Source: Prorocentrum cordatum (taxonomy: Eukaryota; Sar; Dinophyceae; Prorocentrales; Prorocentraceae). From it: DNA of 64,000 nucleotides. Under the pieces are notes generated by a model. It did no database searches and was not told the DNA's origin. It saw only the letters and a program-made list of their open reading frames with translations. Each line of letters starts with the position of its first letter. Within the stretch, counting starts at the first letter, position 1. The stretch covers positions 47,501-111,500 of the forward strand of contig CAUYUJ010013925.1 of the NCBI GenBank assembly GCA_963575745.1, given 5' to 3'. The position numbers and the translations under genes were made by a program. Positions 1 through 10,872 of the stretch are shown here, piece by piece.

Positions 1-7
1 CAGTACC

Positions 8-345
8 ATGGATAGCGGAATCACCCACATCGTCGGCGTCGTCGTCACCATCGTCAGCATCATCATCAGCATCAGCAGCATCAGCATCAGCATCATCAAT
101 ATCAGCATCATCATCACCATCATCAGCAGCATCATCAGCATCATCATCTTCATAACCATCGTCATCCTCGTCAGTATCATCGTCACCATCATCATGATGG
201 CAATCGCCATTCACCTGATCGTTTTACTACAGCCACCATCATTCTCACCAACCTGATCATCGCAATTATCATCATCCTCGTCATCGCCATTATCGTCATC
301 GTGATGATCGTCAGCATCGTCAGTATCATCGAATGCTGGCAAAAC
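8..345. repeat. Degenerate ATC/CATCAT microsatellite
   Basis: About 340 bases of imperfect ATC, CAT and CGTCAT triplets. Open frames here encode only Ile/Ser/His-type runs and are not genes. Confidence 0.9.
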
Positions 346-1223
346 GTAGAGCCCCACACCGCTCGAAAATCGTCACGGATGAATGGCGGCCCGATTCTAA
401 AATGTGGCAATCTCCCCATTCGCGCGCATGCCCGTCATCGTTGATCCCCGAACCCCTCCACCCCTTCCCCCCCCTCCTCTATTCTACCTGACAAGCCTGA
501 ACGGACCCGAAACCGGATGGGATCGGAAACGGATCGGATCGCCGGCGGACCGTCCCGAATCAGCTCGAAAATCGGATCGCCAGGCCTAGCCTCGGGCTGG
601 ACTTGGCCGATGCCGATGAGCCGAAACGAATCGATGCCGAATCGCAATCGCTGCCCCAGCCAGCGAATCGAATCACATCGGATCGGTCGGGGGTGGACAG
701 AGCCCCCCTTAGCAGAACTCCCTTTAGTGAAGGCTGCCAGGGTCACTCCACGTGCACAGGTCACCGCATTTCGACTGCATCCCAGCGGGGCAGATAATCG
801 ACATCCGAAAACAACAGGATGTACCCAGCGAGGCGGACGCCGATTAGCGAAGCCAACTCGGGACGGCACCAGCACACTCGAATGCCAATGTCAAGTGACC
901 GTGTGCAGCTTTCCTCAGTCAACTTGTCCAGGTGGACGTCCTCTCAATGCCAGAATCGTAGGCGGCCTTGCCGTCTGCCCCCTGTGGCCACTCTGGTTTT
1001 AAGTCGCACTGGGAGACCCATCTGGCAGCCATGCCCAATGAACAAGTCGAAACGCCAATATGGACGCGACATGGAGAATGATTGCAATAACCGGGCAGAA
1101 CAGAAGGAGGATTATATGTTCTGTGTCGCTTCCCAAACAAGAGAGCAATACGCGCAACACGAACGAGGACGACCGCACGGCAATGAAAGCAAAACCTGCC
1201 AAAACCCTGGACTCGGGTTTGAG
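346..1223. other. Unassigned stretch, no gene recognised
   Basis: Mixed-composition DNA. Around 520-690 GGATCGGAAACGGATCGGATC-like pieces recur, otherwise no repeat. Short overlapping open frames on both strands show no domain or conserved motif. Confidence 0.6.
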
Positions 1224-1452
1224 CAGGGACCGACCGTCCCGGCATTCCTATAGGCCTACCACGAACTGTCCTTTGAACCCAGGAATGTTCCCAGAACCAA
1301 AACAATACTCTTAGAACATAATCCCAATGTCCTAAAACAAAGCCGTCCCAGCCAGAACTGTTCTGAGAACATCTCGTGCAAGACACAAAAGGCTCTTGGA
1401 ACTTTGCCTGGTAGGCCTATAGGCACGCCAGGACGCTTCGCCACTGCCTGAC
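1224..1452. mobile_element. Foldback/MITE-like element, family E, copy 1
   Basis: The left end GGCATTCCTATAGGCCTACC is the inverted complement of the right end GGTAGGCCTATAGGCACGCC with few mismatches. The interior is AT-richer and carries several AGAAC/GTTCT pieces. A second copy lies at 16743-16973 with the same ends and order of internal motifs. It has no coding capacity, as expected of a non-autonomous DNA element. Confidence 0.72.
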
Positions 1453-1497
1453 CACCGCTCCATGGCAGCGCAGCGCAGGCAAACTTCGGGGATCTTC

Positions 1498-1660
1498 TGA
1501 CCCGGGTCAATCCAGACCCGGGTCAGCAGGAAACCAAAAAACTGCGATGCAGGAAAGAAAAAACTGCAACGCAGATCTTCGCAAACCCGGGTCAGCCAAT
1601 ATGCGCGGCGGCCTCGCGGCCACGAGCGGCTCGCTAACCCGGGTCAGCCAGAGGGGGTCT
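1498..1660. repeat. Cluster of ACCCGGGTCA palindromic motifs
   Basis: ACCCGGGT, a perfect 8-bp palindrome, occurs four times (about 1500, 1516, 1588 and 1637), usually followed by CAGC. Related TGACCCCCGT pieces continue to about 1720. Function unknown. Confidence 0.6.
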
Positions 1661-1845
1661 TCGCAGGATCCTGCAGGATCTGGTGCCCTGGCTGACCCCC
1701 GTTTGCACTGACCCCCGTCTCAAGGCTACCGAAAACACACGCAGCCCGCCCGGCCCGGAGAGGACACGGACCAGGGGGAGCGGCGCGGGCACGCATGGCA
1801 CGGACACTGCGCACCCAATTCCGCCGTGCAGGGGTAGCCACAAGA

Positions 1846-2008
1846 GTTGGGTCGGGCGTGTCCCCCGACAGGCGGAGTTGGGAGGAAACATACAAAAAGT
1901 ACTCGAAAACTTTCAACACTAGTAGAACAAATATTGGAAGAAGTCGTCCCCATAATATGTTTGACTATGTTTGAAGTGTCCTTCTGTAGAGGGACAGGCC
2001 CGACTTAA
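1846..2008. mobile_element. MITE-like element, family A, copy 1
   Basis: The left end GTTGGGTCGGGCGTGTCCC and right end GGGACAGGCCCGACTTAAC are imperfect terminal inverted repeats of about 30 bp around a 100-bp AT-rich core. The same ends frame 39129-39286. Right halves recur at 10828-10872 and 11500-11543. Confidence 0.75.
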
Positions 2009-2247
2009 CACAAGAGGGATTCAAGGGATTCGGCCATCACGTAGTGACATAGAATGGCCTGCCACCCCCCTGAACTCGACGAGCACCACGGCAGCGAAGA
2101 ACGGGAGGCCCACCCGTAGTACCAGCATAGACGCTTGTGGAGCACGACGGGACAACAACAACGTGAGACCGCCAAATGAGCCCATCCAGCATGAAGATGT
2201 TCACTCCATCCAAGCCAAGCCACCAAGAGCGGATATACATTGAATTA

Positions 2248-2408
2248 TCAGAAGAAGGAACAACGCATAAGCATAAACCGTTGGCGCTCCGTGCGGACTT
2301 CGCGCCAGGGGCGCCGCGGAGGCGCCGCCTGGTGGGCTCAGCGCGGATCCAAGAAATACACGCGGATCGCCAACAGCTTGTCTCTACGGCGCTTGTCTTC
2401 TTCGAATG
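2248..2408. mobile_element. MITE-like foldback element, family B, copy 1 (diverged)
   Basis: The left arm contains TTGGCGCTCCGTGCGGA and the right arm GCGCGGATCCAAGAAATACA. Between them is the family's GC-rich palindromic core (GGCGCCGCGGAGGCGCCGCC). It ends with CTTCTTCGAA as other copies do. The cleanest copy is 15832-16050. Confidence 0.65.
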
Positions 2409-2599
2409 AAGATATCCCCCGCGGTTGGGACAGCCGTCGGTATCACACAGGGCTGGTCCTACACGTTGTTTTTCATATGTTGTGTTCGTTATGTTGCTCG
2501 TGTTGTTCTGCCTGTTCTCCTGAAGCTCCCTGCCAGAACGAAAGTCAAAACACAGCCGAGGTCCAGCAAAACGGTGCGCTTAGGTCCAGTCCTGGTCGG

Positions 2600-2795
2600 G
2601 AAGGCGAAAACCCAACCCCACCCCCAGTCCCGAGCCCTTCCTAGAACCCGCGACCCAGGGGGTCGGGACTGGGGGGTGGGGGTGGCCCCTCGGGACCCAA
2701 GAGAGGAGGAAAAACCCACCCCCACCCCCCGCCCCGACCCCTCGGATCGCCGGCTCGGGGAGGGGAGTCGGGACCGGGGGTGGGGGTGCCTTGTC
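2600..2795. repeat. C-run/G-run inverted clusters with G-quadruplex potential
   Basis: Alternating CCCCACCCCC and GGGGGGTGGGGGTGG blocks with repeated GTCGGGAC/GTCCCGA pieces. Both strands have four closely spaced G-runs. No coding signal. Confidence 0.55.
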
Positions 2796-2964
2796 GCCTT
2801 CCGACTGGCACCGCACGCCCCGCGGCTTGCAGCCCGCGGCGCCCCCCCGCTCGGTGGCGCGCTCCGCGCGTGCGGGGGCGCCCGGGCGCGCGGCCAGCGC
2901 TCGCAGGTGCTTGTCGCCGCGCGTGCCCTCCTGGCCGTGGGGAGCGCGTGCGGCGGGGCTGCCT

Positions 2965-3490
2965 ACCTCCTCCTCCTCCTCCTCCCTCCTCCCCTCCTCT
3001 CCCTCCTCCTCCGCTCCTCCTGCCTCCTCATCCTCCTCCTCCTCCTCCTCCTCCTCCTCCTCACTCCTCCTCCTCCTCCTCCTCCTTCCTCCTCCTCCTC
3101 CTCCTCCTCTTTCCTCCTCCCTCTCTTCCTCCTCTCCTCCTCCTCCTCCTCTCCTCATCCCTCTCCTCCTCCTGCCTCTCCTCCTCCACCACTACCTTCA
3201 CCTCCACTCTGCCATCTCCTCCCCCTCCTCCTCCTCCTCCTCCTCCTCCTCCTCCTCCTGCTCCTCCTGCTCCTCCTCTTCCTCCTCCTCCTCCTCCCTT
3301 TCCTCTCCTCCTCCTCCTCCTCCTCCACTACCTTCACCTCCACCTCCATCATCTTCTCCTCCTCCCCTCCTCCTCATCCTCCTCCCCCTCCTCCTCCTCC
3401 TCCTCCTGCTCCTCCTCCTCCTTCTCCTTCTCCTCCACTACCTCCACCTCCAACATCTCCTCCTCCTCCTACTACTCCTCCTCCTCCTGG
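2965..3490. repeat. (CTC)n microsatellite
   Basis: About 520 bases of CTC triplets with a few CAC/CAT/CTG interruptions; pure polypyrimidine on the plus strand. Leu/Ser/Pro open frames in it are artefacts of the triplet period. Confidence 0.95.
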
Positions 3491-3604
3491 AGGACGGGGT
3501 GGATGGGAGGGAGAGAAGGAAAAAGATCAACAGCAATAGAAATAACACCCTTGGGCGCCTCACCGTCTGTCTGAGGGAGAGCAGCGGGCGCCTAGGTCGG
3601 GGGA

Positions 3605-3865
3605 AGAGGGAGGAGGAAGAGGAGGAAGCGCAGGAGGAGGAGGAGGAGGAGGAGGAGGAGGGAAAGAAGAGGAAGGGAACCGACGTATGAGGAAGCAACA
3701 CATAGAGGAGGGAGAGGAGGAGGCATCGTCGTCGTCGGTCACGTGTCGTCGGGCGACGGCCGTCCGTCGTTCATCGTCGTCATTGATCGTCGATCGTCGT
3801 CGTTCGTCGTCCTTGTCGTCCTCGTCGTCGCGTCGTCGTCGCCCGTCTGCGTTGTCCGTGAGCGC
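3605..3865. repeat. (GAG)n followed by degenerate (CGT)n
   Basis: GAG triplets at 3610-3720, on the opposite strand sense to the preceding CTC tract, then CGTCGT-rich sequence to about 3850. Confidence 0.85.
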
Positions 3866-5510
3866 TCCCACTGAGTCACCTTTCGAGATTATGTAGCAAA
3901 GAAAAAATGAACTCTCAATCTCCTGCAACCGACCCGTGGTTCAAGATGCACGGGTGCTTGTCTTCTGGATTAGCTGCTGCCCATGGCAGTGACCTTGGGT
4001 CTTGGGCTTACACTGGTCCTCCTCCTCCTTCTCCTTCTCCTCCTACTCTTCCTCGCCTCAAGAGACCGGGGGGGGGGGCTCCTGCGCGAACGCCAGGTAC
4101 TTGCCCCGGAGCTCTTCTGGCACCTGTGCGGCGAGCGAAGGGCGCGGAGGGAAGATGAGGAGACAGCGGACACAGAGAATGAGCAGAACCCAGAACATAC
4201 AAGATACTGGTAAATATTACGAAGAGCACGGACAAGTCAGAAAAACATGAAACAGAAGAGGGGGAGGAAGGCGGTGGAGGAGGAGGAGGAGCGAAGTGAA
4301 GGCAGGGGAGGGAGACCAGAATAAGGTAAAGGAGGCTGTGCATGAGACGAATATGAACGAGGTAGGGGCGAGGGGGAGACAGCAAAACGAACGAAGGGAA
4401 GGGGGAGGAGGGAGAGCGGAGGGTGAAGGGCGCAGGGAGGTGGGAGGCAGCAGGCTCGAGGGAGGGAGGGAGGGAGGGAGGGAGGGACGAGGGGCGCGGC
4501 CTGCGGGACGAGGCAAGGGAGGAGGGGGGAGGGCAGGGGGAGGAGGGGGAAGGGTGAGGCGATGCGGGCGGAGGAAGAAATATAATGGCATGGAATACAG
4601 TGAGGGCCCGACCACAAGAAACCTTCCACGAGGAACCCAACCCTGAGACCCCCAGACGTCCATGGAATTATTGACTTTGGGTGTGGGAACGCCACGCTTT
4701 CCATGGCAAAACCATCGAAACCCAAGCAACCCATGGCACCCTGGAGGCGAGCAGGGTGTTTCTTGGCATGGGTATCCACTGTACCCATATTGGGGGGCGA
4801 ATAGCACCAGATCAATGGAGCTGGCTCCCCAGAGGAACAAAACAGAACCCGCAACGCCGGGTCCTATCCCGACGCCTCCCCGCAGGCCAGCTCCCGAGGT
4901 GCAAAATCAGGGGGAACAAGGTTCGGGGGGGAACCAATCGGCGGTGCACCGCCGACAGATCGGCGGCAGGGCCTCGACAGCACGTCCGCACTCTCCCGGG
5001 CGGGGCGGGCCAGCCGGCCCCTCTCGCCGGTGAGCTCGCGACTTGGGGGGCCGAGGCGTCTCCCCCTGAGAGCCTATTCCCCCCCCGAAAAAAAACGTTG
5101 CCCCTTGGGGCGGGAGGACGCCCGCGTGCGCGCGGGGGCGCGGTCCCCCTGGGAACGGAGCGGTGGCGCCGTGGCGCCAAGATACCGTGGTGTATGGTAA
5201 AGCTGCCTTCTGCCTTCCCCCTTCCCTTCCCGTCCCTCCCCCGCTCCCCGCTCCTGTCTGCCCGTGAATCAGTCCATGTAAGTCGATCGCACGTTTGCCC
5301 TGGTGCCGGAGGTACGGGCCAAGTTTTTTCCCCCGAGTTCTAGATTGGCACGGCCTTCGGGCCGATCGGGAGTAGCGTAGCGCAGCGATACACCATTAAA
5401 AACATTAGGTGCGTCGGAGGGGAGGGAGGGAGGAGGGAGAGGCATCCTCGTTGTCGGAGTCGCTGTGTGTGCGCGTCGTGCATCCTATCCCCCCCAACGT
5501 TGCCCCTTAC
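3866..5510. other. Non-genic stretch, partly purine-rich
   Basis: Includes a short CTC tract (4017-4055), a G9-10 run (about 4069), GGA/GAG-rich DNA at 4255-4580 with a GGGA tandem near 4463-4490, and GC-rich DNA at 4860-5180. Long frames on both strands are composition artefacts. No gene seen. Confidence 0.6.
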
Positions 5511-5634
5511 TGGCCATCGCTCGGACGTCCATTTCCTTTTTTTTTTGGTTTCGTGCGTGGTTTTTTCGCGAAATGATCGAGGATGCTCCTCGATGGTCCT
5601 CGCCGAAAGAAATGCACACGTCCGAACGATGCCA
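5511..5634. mobile_element. MITE-like element, family C, copy 1
   Basis: The left end TGGCCATCGCTCGGACGT and right end ACGTCCGAACGATGCCA are terminal inverted repeats. The interior has a T-run and an internal small palindrome GAGGATGCTCCTCGATGG. The whole 124-bp unit is repeated at 10497-10624. Confidence 0.8.
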
Positions 5635-5989
5635 GGAGACGGGGTCGGGGGCCTGAGCCGCAGAGTGTCCGGCCTGGTGCAGCGCTCAGCTGTTCTGATG
5701 CGCGCGCTTTGAGACGTAGCACGTGCCGTGTTCACAACGTCCGTGTTCGAAACGTGCGTGGTCAGTCTACGTGTTGAGCTCCGTATCAATACGCTACGTG
5801 TTGCGTGCTGCGTATCGGGGCAGCTAAGGTGCAGTGCGTTCGCGCGTTTCGACCTGCTTGGCACGAGGGCAGAAAACGCTCGTACTCTGTGAGGGCACGA
5901 GATCGCTTTGCTCAGTGTCTTGGAGCCTTCTTGGTATTGGCACTCCAGCACGCCGAACAAGAAACTACCAACCAACCTTGCGAAAATCC
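5635..5989. other. Unassigned stretch
   Basis: Many ACGTG/CACGT pieces at 5715-5800. No gene, no long repeat. Confidence 0.5.
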
Positions 5990-7010
5990 GACGACCCCTT
6001 GGGGTCACAAGGTGTGAGATACTTCCCTCTCTCCAAACCCCTCCCCTAGGGGCCGGGTCCGGTCGGTTTGGAGGGGGGGCGGGGGGGGGCGAAGGTCTCG
6101 ACCGCACGCTTGGAGCCTCAGGAGGCCCCAAAACATGCCAAAAAGGTTCAAAAGGGCCCCAGAACGGTCCAAGAGAGCTACGAATCGACGAAGGATCTAT
6201 CCAAAACGCCGAAGATTGCCTCAAGACGGCCCCATCAGCCCCCAAGAATCGTGAAAAAGTACTACGACGCGCCCCTCGAAGGCCCTCCAAAAGTAAAAAT
6301 CGTCCCATCCCTCCGGGGAAACGTACATTTTCAGCACATTCGCCTGTTGGGCGTCCACGCGGTCCACAATGGCCCAAGAAGCCTCCAAGATCGACCCTCC
6401 GCAGCCCAAGAAGCTCCCAAAAAGGCTCCACGAAGGCTTCCAGGCGACCCACAAAGGCTCCAGAAACCATAGCAACGGCGCTGGAGAGCCGCAGGACGGT
6501 CCCAAGATGCCTCCAAAACGGGCCAACGGGGTCCCCAAAGGCTGCCCAGACGGCCCACGCGGGGGACGATTCGGTCCACACCGCCCACGATTGCCTCCAG
6601 ACGGCCCCACAGGCCCCCAAGACGTTTAAAAACACGTCCAAGAGGCGCTCCACGAGGGCCTCCAAAAAACGAAAATCGCCCCGCTCCCTAGGGACAACTT
6701 GCATTCGCCTCTTGGGCCTCCACGAGGCCTACAACGGCCCAATAAACCTCCAAGTTCGACCCCCGACCCGACACCCCAAGAGGCTTTCAACGAGGCTCCA
6801 CGACAACTTCTGGGCGCACCACGAGGGCCTCAGAAACCACAGCCACGGCCCAGGACAGTCGCAGGACGGCCCCACGAGAGCCCCACAACGGGCCAAGAGG
6901 GCCCCCAAAGGCCTTCTGGACGGCCCACGAAGGGAACGATTCGGTCCAAACCGCCCCAGTTTGCCTGTATACGATTCCCCATAGGCCCCCGAGGCGCTTG
7001 AATTCGCCAG
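5990..7010. repeat. Degenerate ~370-bp repeat, block 1
   Basis: Built of purine-biased CCCAAGA(C/G)GGCCC pieces. A longer conserved segment (GGGAAACGTACATTTTCAGC, then TTCGCCT, CACAATGGCCCAAGAAGCCT) at about 6303 recurs diverged at about 6680 and again in block 2. The 358-aa frame at 5908-6984 only translates this repeat (Gly/Pro/Gln/Asp-rich) and I do not call it a gene. Confidence 0.7.
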
Positions 7011-7707
7011 ACGAAAAACCCAACCATATGCAGGTGTGAGTACCGCAATTGTGATTCCCTTTTTCGGTGGTGATCCTTATGGGGCAACGAACCGTGCTAG
7101 TGGTGTGCCAAAATGAATGGCGTGGTACACAATGCGAACGAAAACGATTGATCTGAGTACGTAGGGAGACTGAGCGCGGGTGAATATGAGCGCGAGTGCG
7201 TCTGACTGTGAATGAATCTGCGTGCGAGCGACTCTACGCGCATGAATGCGAGTATGACAACGCATGGTGAAATTGTATATGAGTGTTAATAGTTTGTGAA
7301 TGACTGCCTCTGAGTACTCGTGACGCTGGGCGTGGCCGCCGCAAGGAGCTCCCCCGGGACTCCCCGACGGCATCGCCCGCGCGCCGCGACGCCACCGCGA
7401 GGATCGCGCCCGCTTCCTCCCCTTCTTTTACTCCCTCTTTGCCCGCGCACTCAAAATCCAAAGCTGCGGGCGCAGCGCAGCGCGGAGTCCCAGCGACGCG
7501 CGCAGGTCGCCCCAGAAGGGTCCCAGCGACGCGCGCGGGTCGTCCGCTGCGCGCAGCAAAGAGAGCTAGCTGGCTGGCTGATAGCGGGCAAGGCTCTTGC
7601 CGCTGGGCAGAGCGACGACGGGCGAGGGAGGCGCGGAACCCCGACGGCCTCCGACGGAGGTGCACTGGGTGGTGGAGACGCGCGCGGACCGCGCCACGAG
7701 GACCTTC
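7011..7707. other. Non-genic stretch holding one diverged 90-bp-repeat monomer
   Basis: 7075-7130 (TATGGGGCAACGAACCGTG, then GTGTGCCAAAATG) is a diverged single monomer of the array that starts at 7708. 7140-7320 is rich in GTGAATG-type pieces and 7320-7700 is GC-rich without recognised coding. Confidence 0.55.
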
Positions 7708-8690
7708 GGTGGAGCTCCCTATGGGGCCACGAAACGCGTGAAGGGTGTGCCTATGGGGCCACTAAACGTGTGAGGGGTGTGCCGACATGGGTGTGCGGGA
7801 CGCATGCGGGCACACCCACTGGGACCATCGGTGGAGCTCCCTATGGGGCCACGAAACATATGAAGGGTGTGCCGAAATGGGTGTGCGGGACGCATGCGGG
7901 CACACCCACTGGGACGTTCGGTGGAGCTCCCTATGGGGCCACGAAGCGTGTGAGGGGCGTGCCGACATGGGTGTGCGGGACGCATGCGGGCACACCCACT
8001 GGGACCTTCGGTGGGGCTCCTTATGGGGCCACGAAACGTGTGAGGGGTGTGCCGAAATGGGCGTGCGGGACGCATGCGGGCACACCCACTGGGAGCTTCG
8101 GTGGAGCTCCCTATGGGGCCACGAAACGTGTGAGGGGTGTGCCGAAATGGGTGTGCGGGACGCATGCGGGCACACCCACTGGGACCTTCGGTGGAGCTCC
8201 CTATGGGGCCACGAAACGTGTGAGGGGTGTGCCGAAATGGGTGTGCGGGACGCATGCGGGCACACCCACTGGGACCTTCGGTGGAGCTCCCCATGGGGCC
8301 ACGAAGCGTGTGAGCCCGAAATATGGGTGTGCGGGACGCATGCGGACCAACTCCTTCGGTGGAGCTCCCTATGGGGCCACGAAACGTGTGAGGGGTGTGC
8401 CGAAATGGGTGTGCGGGACGCACGCGGGCACACCCACTGGGACCTTCGGTGGAGCTCCCTATGGGGCCACGAAACGTGTGAAGGGTGTGCCGAAATGGGT
8501 GTGCGGGACGCATGCGGGCACACCCACTGGGACCTTCGGTGGAGCTCCCTATGGGGCCACGAAGCGTGGGAGGGGTGTGCCGAAATGGGTGTGCGGGACC
8601 CATGCGGGCACACCCACTGGGACCTTCGGCGGAGCTCCCTATGGGGCCACGAAGCGTTTGAGGGGTGTGCCGAAATGGGTGTGCGGAGGA
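7708..8690. repeat. 90-bp tandem repeat, eleven units
   Basis: Unit starts (GGTGGAGCTCCCTATGGGG) are at 7708, 7830, 7920, 8010, 8100, 8190, 8280, 8358, 8448, 8538 and 8628. The period is exactly 90 bp except a 32-bp internal duplication in unit 1 and a 12-bp loss in unit 7. Because 90 is a multiple of three, several frames on both strands stay open; the plus frame 7320-8942 translates to 30-residue repeats containing KWVCGTHAGTPTGTFGG. No codon periodicity favours one frame, so I annotate a minisatellite, not a protein. Confidence 0.93.
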
Positions 8691-9960
8691 GGAGGGGGAG
8701 GAGGAGGAGAGGAGGAGAGGAGGAGAGGAGACGCGGGCCACGGTCTCTTCAAAACGAGGACCCAACAACACAGGTTGGTTGGGAAAAAGAAGCTACGAGG
8801 CGCTCCACGAAGGCCTCCAAAAGCAAATGTCGTCCCATTCCCTTGGGAAAACGTACATCAGCACATTCGCCTTTTGGGCTTCCACGCTGCCCACAACGGC
8901 CCAAGAAGCCTCCAAGATCGACCCTCCGCAGCAGCCCAGTAAGCTTGCAATAGGGTTCCAAGGCGGCCTCCGGGAACCCCACGAAGGCCCCAGAAACCAT
9001 AGCAACGGCCCTGGAGAGCAGCAGGATGGTCCCAAGACGGGCCGAGAGGGTTCTCTAAAGGCCCCCTGGTCGGCCCAAGTCTTTCAACAGTGCCCCAAGT
9101 CGTCCAAGATTGCCTTCCGACAGCCCCACAGGCCCCCAAGACGCCTCAAGACGCTACCCAGAGGCGTCCCAAGAAGCCTTCCAACAGCAACACCCGTCCC
9201 ATTCTCGATGGAAAGCACACATTCCCAGCACGTTCGCCTCTTGACTTTTCACGCGGCCCCTGAGACCACTTGCACGCCCCAACACGCTACACGCGGCCCA
9301 AGAGGCCCTCCACAAGCAAACATCGGCCCGTTCCCTAAGGGAAACGTGTAAATTTAGCACATTCGCTTCTCGGCCTTTCACGAGGCCCACAAAAAACAAA
9401 TCAGTCCAAGGAAACCCCGTACGCCGCCAAGGGGGCTCCCAGACGGCCCAAAAAGGTCACCAAGAGGGCCCCCGCACCCACCGAGGAGGGCCCCAGGACG
9501 GCCCCAAGGGGCTCCCCCGACGGCCCCACAGGGCTGCGACTCGTGAAGAGATCGCTCCAGGACGTCCGACGGTGCCTCGGGGCGGCCCCCGAAGCCCCGA
9601 GGCACGCACCGACGCGCCACCGGGGCGCGTGCCACGAGGCCCCCGGAAACAAACCTCGGCCCGCTGCCTAAGGGAGACGTCCAGGTTCAGCACTTTCGCT
9701 TCTTGGCCTGTCACGCGGCTCACAGCAGCCCCAAGAGCCCCCCACATCAACCCGAGGAAACCCCAATGCATGCCTCCAAGAAGGCTCCCAGACGACCCAA
9801 GAGGGCCCAAGAGGGCCCTCGAAGCCACCGGGGAGAGCCCCAGGACGGCCCCAAGAGGAGGGTAAGAAGGGAAACCCGAATGGAGAAAGTTGAGCACTTC
9901 GACCCGAGAAAAGTGAAAGGGCGCCTAAATGCACCCGAGAGGCCCTGACGGGGATCCACA
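8691..9960. repeat. Degenerate ~370-bp repeat, block 2
   Basis: After a short GGA tract (8691-8730) the block-1 family resumes. The conserved segment with GGGAAAACGTACATCAGCAC occurs at about 8833, and diverged forms at about 9197, 9327 and 9657. Spacing is 330-365 bp. A further relic is at 48360-48790. Confidence 0.7.
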
Positions 9961-10496
9961 CAGCCCCCGAATTACCCCGGGAACCCGGAGGTGGCCCTTC
10001 GACGACCAGAACCAAGAAAAACTGGAAAGACTCGACTCTGCAACCAAATTCCTTTTCCCCACGCAGAACTCGCTCACCACGGACCCCCCGGATCTTTCCT
10101 GGAATCCAACCGCGATCGTTTCCCCAAATGCATCCAGCCGCGGCGACAGGGGAGGGGCCCAGAACCCCCCCCACCACAACAGACCTCCCGAGGCCCAGCA
10201 ACGGCCCCCAGAGACCGAGACCTAACAAGAACGAAAGCTCCGGAACTGCCGCGGGCATCTACCGCGATCGGGACGAAGAAGAGAAGGAGGACGAGGAGGA
10301 GGGAGAGGAGGAGGACGAGGAACAAAAAGAAAGAAGATTTTGCCGTCGCCGCCGATGTCTCACAGATGTTCGCGGTCTTTCGACCACCCGAGGCATCTAC
10401 TCGCATTCGGCCTCCAGGATGCATGCTCGGTGCCCGGGACCACCGCCGAGGGTCTGAGATGAGGATCGACCTCCCTGGCCCGTGCCACCCCTTCGC
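9961..10496. other. Unassigned stretch
   Basis: Contains a GAG-rich patch at 10270-10330. No domain recognised in any frame. Confidence 0.55.
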
Positions 10497-10624
10497 TGGC
10501 CATCGCTCGGACGTCCATTTCCTGTGCTTTTTTCGGTTTCGTGCGTGGTTTTTTCGCCAGATGATCCAGGATGCTCCTCGATGGTCCTCGACGAAGGAAA
10601 AATGCACACGTCCGAGCGATGCCA
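10497..10624. mobile_element. MITE-like element, family C, copy 2
   Basis: Same terminal inverted repeats (TGGCCATCGCTCGGACGT and ACGTCCGAGCGATGCCA) and same interior as 5511-5634, 128 bp, with scattered substitutions and a shorter T-run. Confidence 0.8.
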
Positions 10625-10827
10625 AGTTCGCAGAGGAAGGAACAGGGGGTGGATCGAGGCTCGAGGCATGGGACTCCCGATGTTTGGCCGCTCTCCGGCC
10701 CCCCCGCCGACGCACCGAAGGCCCAGCGCCGATGCGAGAGATCCGCGCGGACCTCCGAGCTGCTCTCTTTTTGTGTCAGTCTCCGCTCCACTGCTTCTGA
10801 TGCGCCGGCCTGCCTTCGCCTGGAGTA

Positions 10828-10872
10828 TACTCCTGAACGCTCCTCCTGTAGAGGGGCGCGCCCGACTGACTC
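10828..10872. mobile_element. Family A right-end fragment
   Basis: CTCCTGTAGAGGGGCGCGCC followed by CGACTGAC matches the right terminus of 1846-2008 and 39129-39286, preceded by the family's TATWCTTGAAY-like subterminal piece. No convincing left end. Confidence 0.55.

Noticed and set aside
8-256. 82-aa Ile-rich frame
   Set aside because: ATC microsatellite translation.
2406-3690. Long Leu/Ser/Pro-rich frames, also at 11.2-15.6 kb and 44.2-45.5 kb
   Set aside because: Open only because CTC/GAG triplet arrays lack stops; all frames of the arrays are open.
5908-6984. 358-aa Pro/Gly/Gln-rich frame
   Set aside because: Comes from the degenerate CCCAAGACGGCCC repeat; a 454-aa frame is open on the other strand over the same DNA.
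7320-8942. 540-aa open frame with 30-residue repeats
   Set aside because: It is the translation of a 90-bp minisatellite; other plus frames and minus frames are equally open, and flanking sequence shows no gene signal.
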